The translations under genes were made by a program, and so were the position numbers. The notes under the pieces were generated by a model. That model was not told where the DNA came from. It saw only the letters and a list, made by a program, of their open reading frames with translations, and did no database searches. Positions 18,815 through 25,852 of a stretch of DNA of 64,000 nt are shown here, in pieces. The DNA comes from Eubacterium aggregans (lineage in GTDB: Bacteria > Bacillota > Clostridia > Eubacteriales > Eubacteriaceae). Each line of letters begins with the position of its first letter. The first letter of the stretch is position 1. Where the stretch lies: NCBI RefSeq assembly GCF_900107815.1, contig NZ_FNRK01000003.1:62001-126000 (forward strand). Direction: 5' to 3'.

Positions 18815-19591
18815 GTGCAGACATTTTTAAATCGTTATTTTTTTCCACCCCATGTAACACCACAGAATCGGGTGTTTTCACCAGAGCATTTTATTTTATC
18901 CGGGCTGATCATCCTGGCCATTATCTTTATCATTCGGCTCCAGACAAAACGCAATGATTCGGCATTCAGCCAACGGCTTCTGTACGGCCTGGGGGCAACC
19001 ATGCTGTGCCTTGAAATCTTCCGGGTGAGCTGGCTGACCACCTTCTACGGATGGGATTTACGCAACCTGCGCTTTGACTGGTGCAATCAAGTTTGTATGG
19101 TGCTGCCTTGGATCATCCTCTTTAAATGGAAGAAGGCCTATCCCTTTATCGATGTGCTCTCCATCATCGGCGGGTCCATGGTCCTTCTATATCCCCTCTG
19201 GGTATTTTACGACTATGCGGGGATCCATATCATGGCGGTACAGAGCATGCTTTCCCATGGGCTCATGGTCCTGATTCCACTCACCATCCCCTTCACCTTG
19301 GAGAATGATGTGGAGATTAGCAAGAGCTGGAAGCCCTTGGCTGGCCTCAGTGTGATGCTGACAGTGGCCTTTGCCATGTCCAGAAAGCTGGATGTCAATT
19401 ATTTACTCATGAAAGGGGCTAATGGCATTCCCATCCTCCAGCGCATTCCGGCACCCTGGCATTGGATGGTTATTTTACCCATTTTTATCGGCGGCATTCT
19501 ACTGGTCTGGCGTCTTCTTCAGTGGTATAATGGGGTTATTGCCAAGAAAGTGGGGGTACGAAATGAGAATATTGGCTATCTACAGCAGTAA
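18815..19591 (+). CDS. YwaF/TMEM164-like integral membrane protein
   Basis: A 258-residue polytopic membrane protein with about seven hydrophobic segments. The pattern DWCNQVCMVLPWII in segment 3, then SMLSHGLMVLIPL and PWHWMVILPIF, resembles the YwaF/TMEM164 family; the reaction is uncertain in bacteria. The start GTG 18815 follows AAAGGTGG (18801-18808). Its 3' end overlaps the flavodoxin gene by 29 bp, so the two are translationally coupled. Confidence 0.7.
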   Translation: MQTFLNRYFFPPHVTPQNRVFSPEHFILSGLIILAIIFIIRLQTKRNDSAFSQRLLYGLGATMLCLEIFRVSWLTTFYGWDLRNLRFDWCNQVCMVLPWIILFKWKKAYPFIDVLSIIGGSMVLLYPLWVFYDYAGIHIMAVQSMLSHGLMVLIPLTIPFTLENDVEISKSWKPLAGLSVMLTVAFAMSRKLDVNYLLMKGANGIPILQRIPAPWHWMVILPIFIGGILLVWRLLQWYNGVIAKKVGVRNENIGYLQQ

Positions 19592-20060
19592 AAATGGAAC
19601 ATCCCAATTTTGTGTGGAAAAAATCAAAGAAGAATTGGGAGAAGCATTAATCCTTTGTGATTTAAACAAGGACCCAGTGGATTTGTCAGGATATGACGGC
19701 TATCTTATTGGGGGAAGCATCCGAATGGGACAATATCCCCGGAAGCTTAAGAAGCTTTTGAAAAAGCAGAAGGACCAAATCCGAACAAAGCCGGTGATTT
19801 TCTTTGTGAATTGCGGTTTTCCAGAAAATATGCGGGATTATATCAAGGGTAATATTCCCGTTGAATTAGCTGAACATGCATCGGAGTGCTATTGCTTTGG
19901 GGGCCGGCTGGATTTAGCCAGCCTGACGGGCACGGACCGGATGGTAGCCACGGCGGTAACCCGCCAGTCAAATGGAAGTGGCCGGCCGGCGGTGGCCCTG
20001 AAAATGGACCAAATCGAAGCCTGTACCCAGAGGTTGAAGGCCTGGGCTGAGGGCGAATAA
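19563..20060 (+). CDS. Flavodoxin-domain protein
   Basis: A 165-residue flavodoxin-like protein, probably FMN-binding. MRILAIYSSKNGTSQFCVEKI fits the N-terminal phosphate-binding loop, and GYDGYLIGGSIRMGQYPRKL resembles the protoporphyrinogen-oxidase HemG/Flavodoxin_5 group. ATG 19563 is used; the open frame upstream lies inside the membrane-protein gene. The partner and substrate cannot be deduced. It overlaps the next gene's start by 1 bp. Confidence 0.75.
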   Translation: MRILAIYSSKNGTSQFCVEKIKEELGEALILCDLNKDPVDLSGYDGYLIGGSIRMGQYPRKLKKLLKKQKDQIRTKPVIFFVNCGFPENMRDYIKGNIPVELAEHASECYCFGGRLDLASLTGTDRMVATAVTRQSNGSGRPAVALKMDQIEACTQRLKAWAEGE

Positions 20061-20563
20061 TGGCAGAATCCCAGCGGCTTTTCCATACCCTGGCGCCCTT
20101 TTGCCCTGGGGACGCCAAAGTATTGATCCTGGGGACCTTTCCCTCGCCAAAATCCAGGGAAATGGGCTTTTATTATGGCCATCCCCAAAATCGTTTTTGG
20201 CGGGTGTTGGCGGCATTGTTCGACACACCCGTCCCCCAGGGCGTGCCAGAGCGGAAGGATTTCCTAACCCAGTACCACATTGCCCTATGGGATGTCCTGG
20301 ATTCCTGTACAATCACAGGGGCCAGCGATGCGTCCATACGAGAGCCGGTGGCTAACGACTTGCCCAAGCTCCTTAAGCAGGCACCCATCAAGAGGATTTA
20401 TACTACGGGGCGGAAGGCAGAAGCGCTGCTTAAGCGCCTCTGGGGGAATCGCTTACCCGTCCCGGTGGTGGCCTTACCCTCCACCAGTCCTGCCAATTGC
20501 AGGATGGACCTCGATACCTTGGTCCAGGCATACCGTCCCATTACAGAAGATATTTTGACATAA
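20060..20563 (+). CDS. DNA-deoxyinosine glycosylase-like (uracil-DNA glycosylase superfamily)
   Basis: A 167-residue protein of the uracil-DNA glycosylase superfamily, matching the branch annotated as DNA-deoxyinosine glycosylase. The characteristic segments are LILGTFPSPKSREMGFYYGH, directly followed by PQNRFW, and later LPSTSPANCRM, which corresponds to the active-site H/SPS loop. It would remove hypoxanthine or uracil from damaged DNA. It is coupled by a 1-bp overlap to the flavodoxin gene; amidohydrolase follows by 16 bp. Confidence 0.8.
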   Translation: MAESQRLFHTLAPFCPGDAKVLILGTFPSPKSREMGFYYGHPQNRFWRVLAALFDTPVPQGVPERKDFLTQYHIALWDVLDSCTITGASDASIREPVANDLPKLLKQAPIKRIYTTGRKAEALLKRLWGNRLPVPVVALPSTSPANCRMDLDTLVQAYRPITEDILT

Positions 20564-20579
20564 AAGGAGACAGAACCCA

Positions 20580-21386
20580 ATGATTATCGACAGCCATGCC
20601 CACGTTTTTCCAGACCGAATGTGCCGCGCCACCATTGAAAAGTTGGCCGTTGCCAACCCAGAGCACACCTTGCCCTATTATAATGATGGCAGCGTGACAG
20701 GGGCTAAAGCCAAAATGGCAGAATGGGGCATTGATTTGGGAATCATCCTGCCCATTGCCACCAATGCCCGGCAGCAGGGGAATGTCAATGCCTTTGCCCT
20801 GTCAGTGCAGGAGGCAGAGGAAGCCTTTATCACCCTGGGCACCGTTTATCCCGATGCACCGGACTGTTTGTCGGTGCTGGATGCGGTGGTGGCTGGGGGC
20901 GCCCACGGCCTAAAGCTCCACCCCGATTATCAGGGGTTCTTTATCGACGAAGAGAAGATGCATCCCATTTATGCACGCTGTCAGGCTCTGGGGGTACCCA
21001 TTCTTTTCCACACCGGTTACGACCCCATTTCTCCTGGCTGTATCCATGCCACACCAGAGGGAATCATCCGGGTGGCCAAGCAGTTTCCGGCGTTAACCAT
21101 GGTGGCGGCCCATACCGGCGGCCTGGCCTTCGGTGAGGTCCCCCTGGATTGCTACAAGGGGATTGATAATCTTTATTTCGATACCGCCATTGCAAGCATC
21201 ACTTTTACGCCAGAGGCCTATCGCAGGATCATTGACTGCTATGGCCCCCATCGTTTTCTTTTCGGTACGGATAATCCCTGGGGGGATGGGGCGAAGGATT
21301 TGGCGTTTTTTAACCAGGTCAGTCTTTCAGCGGAAGAGGAAGCATTGATCTTTGAAGGGAATGCCCGGAGTATTTTCCATATTTAA
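20580..21386 (+). CDS. Amidohydrolase-family metal-dependent hydrolase
   Basis: A 268-residue TIM-barrel hydrolase of the amidohydrolase 2 type. Visible metal and active-site elements are DSHAHVFPDR at the N-terminus, GLKLHPDYQGFF near residue 118, ILFHTGYDP near 141, MVAAHTGG near 178 and FGTDNPWGDG near 224. The substrate is not predictable. Ribosome binding site AAAAGGAGA lies upstream of ATG 20580. Confidence 0.8.
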   Translation: MIIDSHAHVFPDRMCRATIEKLAVANPEHTLPYYNDGSVTGAKAKMAEWGIDLGIILPIATNARQQGNVNAFALSVQEAEEAFITLGTVYPDAPDCLSVLDAVVAGGAHGLKLHPDYQGFFIDEEKMHPIYARCQALGVPILFHTGYDPISPGCIHATPEGIIRVAKQFPALTMVAAHTGGLAFGEVPLDCYKGIDNLYFDTAIASITFTPEAYRRIIDCYGPHRFLFGTDNPWGDGAKDLAFFNQVSLSAEEEALIFEGNARSIFHI

Positions 21387-21412
21387 AAACTCAATGAAAA
21401 GGGGAAGATCTT

Positions 21413-22762
21413 ATGAACAAATTGAAAAACTATACGCCAGTGGCTTGGATTGCCATTGCAATTTTGGTATTCATTGGCGGGCTGCTCCTGCTTTTTAATG
21501 TGTCACTGGCTTGGCAGATTATTGAAGTGGCGTCAGCCGCCCTGGTGTGTCTGGTGGGGGTTGTCTACTTTTTATCCGGTATGATCGGAACAGCCCAGGA
21601 TCGCTTAAAGACGGTGTTGCTCGGTGGGGTTCTGGTGGTTGGGGGGATCATCATGTTCGTCGCCCCCTATTTAGTCAAGGATATTTTCAATTTGGTGGCT
21701 GGTATCCTGGGGATGATTATTGGGGTATTGGTACTGCTGAATGCCTTCAAGCTCAGATCTGACGGGGCCTGGTGGTTATCCACCCTTTTGGGGGGCCTAA
21801 TCTACCTGTGTCTGGGCTTTGTCATGACCCAGGCGGATAATCAAGGCCGGCTTTTCGGGATCATCTTTGGGATCTATTTAATCTGCTTCTCCTTCAACAT
21901 CTTTGCCGATGCTTTTGTGGCCTTAATGCGCAATAATGACGGTGCCAAGAAGGCGAAAAAGCGGATGCGCATCGCACTGCCGGCTATCTTTGCGGCATTT
22001 CTGCCCATGAAGATGTTAAAGCAGGTGAATGACCTGGTTCAGGAAGAGCCCGGGGAGCTGCTCATGCTGTCAGAAGAACGGCAGCATGAGAACATTGTCC
22101 CGGATATGGAAATTTACATCCACACCCGGGAAGGGCTGATTCCTGGAATGGGCCATGTGGACATCGCCCTGGGAGACACTGTTTATTCCTACGGGAATTA
22201 CGATGATTCCACTTGGAAAATGGGGGGATTTTTTGCCGATGGGGTCTTAATGGAAATGAGCCGCCAGGACCACATCGACCAGGCCCTGGATGTGGAAAAG
22301 AAAATCCTTATGGTCTATGGTCTGAGCCTGGAACCAGAACAGCTAGCCGGGGTAAAGGGACAGATTGAAAAAATCTATGGGGATACCATTCCCTGGAAGC
22401 CCCTGGCCCAGCAGTGTGAAGAGGGTGAAATCCCCGGTCAGCCCGAAGACTTCAAGGATGTCTCCAGCGACCTGTACAACGCCACCAAGGCAAAGTTTTA
22501 CAAATTTAAAAAAGGCAATGCCTTTAAGACCTACTACGCCGTGGGGACCAACTGTGTCGCCCTGGCGGATACCATCGTCGGAAAGAGCGGTATCGATATT
22601 TTGAGGATTAACGGGATTATTACCCCCGGGGCCTATTTGGATTATTTGGATGCTTTGTACGAACGGGGGGACACCATCGTGGTCACCAAGACCTTATATT
22701 GTATGGATGAAGACAAGCATGTCTCTGTCCAGGAAAATTGGAAGCGGAAGACAACAGAATGA
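21413..22762 (+). CDS. DUF308-like membrane protein fused to a permuted papain-like domain
   Basis: A 449-residue two-part protein. The first ~180 residues form six or seven hydrophobic segments resembling DUF308/HdeD membrane proteins. After a charged linker the C-terminal ~230 residues contain GMGHVDIALGD (His near 248) followed much later by GTNCVALADTIVG (Cys near 381). This His-before-Cys order is that of circularly permuted NlpC/P60-like (LRAT/YiiX-like) hydrolase folds. A lipid, peptide or thioester hydrolase activity is possible but unproven. The stop overlaps the apbE start by 4 bp. Confidence 0.6.
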   Translation: MNKLKNYTPVAWIAIAILVFIGGLLLLFNVSLAWQIIEVASAALVCLVGVVYFLSGMIGTAQDRLKTVLLGGVLVVGGIIMFVAPYLVKDIFNLVAGILGMIIGVLVLLNAFKLRSDGAWWLSTLLGGLIYLCLGFVMTQADNQGRLFGIIFGIYLICFSFNIFADAFVALMRNNDGAKKAKKRMRIALPAIFAAFLPMKMLKQVNDLVQEEPGELLMLSEERQHENIVPDMEIYIHTREGLIPGMGHVDIALGDTVYSYGNYDDSTWKMGGFFADGVLMEMSRQDHIDQALDVEKKILMVYGLSLEPEQLAGVKGQIEKIYGDTIPWKPLAQQCEEGEIPGQPEDFKDVSSDLYNATKAKFYKFKKGNAFKTYYAVGTNCVALADTIVGKSGIDILRINGIITPGAYLDYLDALYERGDTIVVTKTLYCMDEDKHVSVQENWKRKTTE

Positions 22763-23814
22763 AGCAATCTCAAAAAAACATGGGGATAGGGGTCGGTCTG
22801 ACCCTTATCCTCCTTCTTGTTCTAGGCGGGTGTGCCTCTCAAAAGGTCACCACCCGAAGTGACTTTGCCCTGGACACCGTCATCACCATGACGCTCTATG
22901 GCAGTGAGGACAGCGGCCTGATGGACGGGCCCTTTCAAAGCATTCGGGAATGGGATAAAAAGCTCAATGCCTACAGCACCGACAGTGAAATTGGGGCCAT
23001 CAACGGGGCCGCTGGTATTAAGCCCGTATCCGTCAGCCCGGAGACTTACGACCTGATTAAAACAGGCTTGACCTACTCCACCCTGACGGATGGTGCTTTC
23101 GATATCACCATCGGTCCCCTGGTGGATTTATGGGGCATTGGAGAGCCGGAAACCAAGGAGCCCCCCTCCGCCGAGGCCATTGCCCAGGCCTTAGCCCTGG
23201 TGGATTATAAAAAGGTGGTGTTAGACCCTGCCACCCACTCTGTCTACCTGACCGAGCCGGGCATGAAGCTGAACCTCGGAGCCATTGCCAAGGGCTTTAT
23301 TGGGGAAGGGGCCAGGGCAGCCCTTCAATCCGAGGGCGTGGAGCATGCCATCCTGAATCTGGGGGGGAATGTGGTTCTCATTGGGGGGAAAACCAACGGC
23401 CAGGACTTTGTCGTCGGCGTGGAAGATCCAGAGGATAAAGGGAGCCCCCCCCTGGGGAGCATCCGCACCAGGGATATGGCCGTGGTCACCTCCGGGGATT
23501 ACGAGCGGTATTTTACCGACGCCGCCGGTGTGCGGTACCATCATATCTTAAGTGCCAAAACCGGTCATCCCGCAGATAGCGGCCTCCATCAGGTCACCGT
23601 GGTGTGTGCGGATTCCACCCAGGCCGACGCCCTGACCACCTCTCTATTCCTCATGGGCGAGGATTTTGCCAAGGATTATATTGAAAAAACCGATGGGGTC
23701 GAGGGTATTTTAGTCACCACGGACAACACCATTTGGGTATCCAGCGGTCTTGTGGATTCCTTTGTTTTTGATGAGGGGAATAAGGGCGATCAATATCATC
23801 TGGAGAAAAAATAA
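22759..23814 (+). CDS. apbE: ApbE-family FAD:protein FMN transferase lipoprotein
   Basis: ApbE attaches FMN covalently to threonine residues of exported redox proteins such as RNF or NQR subunits. ATG 22759 overlaps the preceding stop. Of 351 residues, a lipoprotein signal ends at LVLGGC (Cys25), so the mature protein is membrane-anchored outside the cell. Family motifs are DFALDTVITMTLYG, DITIGPLVDLWGIG, LNLGAIAKGFIGEGARAAL and HILSAKTGHPADSG. No flavoprotein target gene is in the immediate neighbourhood. Confidence 0.9.
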   Translation: MKQSQKNMGIGVGLTLILLLVLGGCASQKVTTRSDFALDTVITMTLYGSEDSGLMDGPFQSIREWDKKLNAYSTDSEIGAINGAAGIKPVSVSPETYDLIKTGLTYSTLTDGAFDITIGPLVDLWGIGEPETKEPPSAEAIAQALALVDYKKVVLDPATHSVYLTEPGMKLNLGAIAKGFIGEGARAALQSEGVEHAILNLGGNVVLIGGKTNGQDFVVGVEDPEDKGSPPLGSIRTRDMAVVTSGDYERYFTDAAGVRYHHILSAKTGHPADSGLHQVTVVCADSTQADALTTSLFLMGEDFAKDYIEKTDGVEGILVTTDNTIWVSSGLVDSFVFDEGNKGDQYHLEKK

Positions 23815-23856
23815 TAAATGCGTTTTAAAAGCAATGGAAATTTTGAAGGGGAAATG

Positions 23857-23904
23857 TGATATAATATTAAGAAAGAAAATTCGTCAAGTAGTCAACTTGA
23901 TGAA
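23857..23904 (+). promoter_or_regulatory. Extended -10 promoter and 25-bp dyad site, left copy
   Basis: TGaTATAAT (23857-23865) is a perfect extended -10; no good -35 is visible. Downstream, at 23880-23904, is a 25-bp site with 10-bp arms (TTCGTCAAGT and ACTTGATGAA, 9 of 10 paired) around a 5-nt centre AGTCA. Its reverse complement recurs at 25667-25691 with one mismatch. The location, after the -10 of the XRE gene, suits an autorepressor operator. The same site pair could also be a recombinase target. Confidence 0.65.
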
Positions 23905-23943
23905 ACACCGATTACATATTTTATGAGTCATTGGAGGTAGATT

Positions 23944-24279
23944 ATGAGTGACTTAGTACAAACCATCGGAAATCGCCTGCAGCGGCGTCGAAAGGCCTTG
24001 GGCTATAGTCAAGAGGTAGCGGCAAAAAAAGCGGGAGTACATCCAACCTATATCGGACAGGTTGAACGGGGAGAAAAAAACGCAACGATCACGAGTCTGA
24101 GCAAGATTTGTCAGGCTTTAGGATTCCCCATGGAACAGCTTTTTGAAAATTTGGATCCCTGGAATGAAGAAAAAAGTGTGGCGAACCAGTGCTACTCCCT
24201 GGTGGCGGAACAGCCTGAGGATGAGCAGGTGGCGTTACTTCAAATTTTAAAAACAACCGTGAATTATAAAAAAAATTAA
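23944..24279 (+). CDS. XRE-family helix-turn-helix transcriptional regulator
   Basis: A 111-residue regulator. Residues 7-65 form a Cro/CI-type helix-turn-helix (RLQRRRKALGYSQEVAAKKA then VHPTYIGQVERGEKNATITS). The C-terminal ~45 residues are a short helical, probably dimerising, tail. Ribosome binding site TGGAGG precedes ATG 23944. A dyad site lies just upstream and a second copy lies in front of the polysaccharide operon, so it may regulate both itself and that operon, much as SinR-type repressors do in other Firmicutes. Function is inferred. Confidence 0.85.
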   Translation: MSDLVQTIGNRLQRRRKALGYSQEVAAKKAGVHPTYIGQVERGEKNATITSLSKICQALGFPMEQLFENLDPWNEEKSVANQCYSLVAEQPEDEQVALLQILKTTVNYKKN

Positions 24280-24312
24280 GGGCCAGATTCTTTTGAACCT
24301 GACCCCTTTTTT
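24280..24312 (+). terminator. Terminator between the XRE gene and the convergent integrase
   Basis: GGGcCAG (24280-24286) pairs with CTGaCCC (24299-24305) with one central mismatch, followed by a T6 run (24307-24312). It lies directly after the XRE stop and before the 3' end of the integrase on the other strand. Confidence 0.6.
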
Positions 24313-24318
24313 GACCCC

Positions 24319-25448
24319 TTAACGAATAAAACCTTCCATCAAACGTTCCATTTGAAGACGCTTATAGTCCATGGAAGAATGAACATAACGGTTGAGAGTA
24401 AAACTCGTGCTGCTGTGGCCCAAAAGCTCACTGAGAGATTTAATATCCACACCACTTTCAATACAGCGGGTGGCAAAGGTATGCCGGAGGGAATGGAAAT
24501 TGGCATGCGCGATTCCGCCATCAGACAAATATCGGGCAAAGCGCGCCTGCATGATTCGTGGCTCCATGGGCTTCACACTGCCTGACAAAAAGTAATGCTG
24601 GGGCAGGTCGGTACATTGGCGTAGCTCTTGAATGAGTATTTTGGGAATGGGGATATCCCGGAGGGAGTGATGGGTTTTCGGTGTGCTGATAATAACTCGT
24701 GTACCGCCACCATTCTGTTGGATGCGTTGAAGGGTTTCTCTAATTCTGATAATGCCATGGGTTAAATCAATGGCAGACCACTTGAGGGCGCACAACTCGC
24801 CGATACGAATGCCTGTGTACAGGCAAAGACGAATACCCAAGGCTGCATTATCTTGACAATCATTTTTCTTAAGGCATTTCTCTAAGGTTTTCTGCTCCAA
24901 TTGGCTTAAGACCCGCATCTCCCGCTTCGGATTGTTCGAGAGGATATACGCATCGCAGGGTTCTTTGAGATACCCCTCCTTGTATCCATATCCCATAACA
25001 CATCGAATCAGACTGGCAATATCCCGAATGGATTTGGGGGATAATCCCCCTTGCCATCCAAACGCCCATTAATACTTTTCTTAAGTAAAAATGCATTGAT
25101 CCCCTGGGTGGTCATCATGGAAATCGGGCAATTCCCCCAATGGGGAAGGATATGGTTATCCATCAGCTCACAATAACGCATATAGGTTGACGGTTTAACC
25201 ACCATCTGTTGGAAAGCCAGCCACTCCTGCTCAACCATTAAAAAAGAAGCCTTTCTTTCTCTCCGAATGGTTTCATGCCTGTCATTCGTTCGAGAATCAA
25301 GAGACTCCTGTTTTTTCCGTTTCACTTCCTTATAACTTTTTCCATAAACTGAATAGACCTGTGGTTTTCCTTTGTCATCATACCCAAAGGTATAACGGGC
25401 TTCCCAACGTCCATCCTTACGTTTTCGAATATTTTCACCATGTTTCAT
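24319..25448 (-). pseudogene. Tyrosine-type site-specific recombinase (integrase) split by a -1 frameshift
   Basis: The 380-residue integrase of the phage/Tn916 type is broken into two frames. The N-terminal part (from ATG 25448, GGAGG 5 nt upstream) has an arm-binding domain (ENIRKRKDGRWEARYTFGYD) and a SAM-like core-binding domain. The C-terminal part keeps all catalytic elements: TGIRIGELCALKW (Arg), STPKTHHSLRDIPI (Lys), FHSLRHTFATRC (His-x-x-Arg), LLGHSS and LNRYVHSS (Tyr nucleophile). The frames join if one G is added to the G5 run at 25046-25050, which would read GKGGLSPKSIRDI as in intact homologues. The break could be a mutation, a phase-variable tract, a -1 recoding site or a sequencing error. 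Confidence 0.85.
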
Positions 25449-25460
25449 TAAAACCTCCAA

Positions 25461-25580
25461 GTTGACCCTCCAAATGACCCCTTAAACATTCAGTTGCTCC
25501 TTTATTTATCATGCTTTTACTTTTCGATATCAATATTCTTTCAATGAAAACCATTGAAGCTCTGAATAATTAGTGATTAT
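25461..25580. promoter_or_regulatory. Integrase upstream region with palindrome and possible leader peptide
   Basis: On the minus strand, a 13-codon frame (ATG 25489 to TAA 25448, peptide MFKGSFGGSTWRF) has AAAGGAG just upstream, and its stop overlaps the integrase ATG. It may be a leader peptide or an excisionase remnant; evidence is weak. A perfect inverted repeat, TTCAATG (25540-25546) and CATTGAA (25552-25558), lies further upstream and may be a regulator site. Confidence 0.35.
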
Positions 25581-25583
25581 CCA

Positions 25584-25612
25584 TTGAAGAGTCGATTTTT
25601 ATCTGATATAAT
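25584..25612 (+). promoter_or_regulatory. Candidate main promoter of the polysaccharide operon
   Basis: TTGAAG (25584-25589), 17 nt, TATAAT (25607-25612), with an extended TGa immediately before the -10. The nonamer TGATATAAT is identical to the one before the XRE gene. Transcription would run into the 25-bp dyad (25667-25691) and then through a leader of about 230 nt to the first gene at 25853. A 13-bp direct repeat, AAATCAGGAAAAT, lies in that leader at 25690-25702 and 25810-25822. Confidence 0.7.
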
Positions 25613-25666
25613 TATAAACGAAATAAGAAAGAGTCCAAAATATGCAAAGAAAGCATAATAAAAAAA

Positions 25667-25691
25667 TTTATCAAGTTGACTACTTGACGAA
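25667..25691 (-). repeat. 25-bp dyad site, right copy (inverted relative to 23880-23904)
   Basis: The reverse complement of this stretch matches 23880-23904 at 24 of 25 positions; outside it the flanks do not match. It lies about 50 bp downstream of the predicted start of the polysaccharide transcript. The similarity ends exactly with the dyad, which indicates a protein-binding or recombination site, not a longer duplication. Confidence 0.75.
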
Positions 25692-25852
25692 ATCAGGAAA
25701 ATGAAATGACAATTAAAAGTTTTACAGGAAAAGCACTTATACAACTTGAAAACATTCAGACCACTGAGCAAGTATTTTTATCTAAGATGTGGTCTTATTA
25801 ATGTACATCAAATCAGGAAAATAAGAGCAGAAAGGCTTCAAACGAAAGACAT

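Noticed and set aside
23880-25691. The region as an insertion sequence with terminal inverted repeats.
   Set aside because: The 25-bp sites are internally symmetric, there is no transposase and no flanking target duplication was seen; a tyrosine integrase and a regulator are the only genes.
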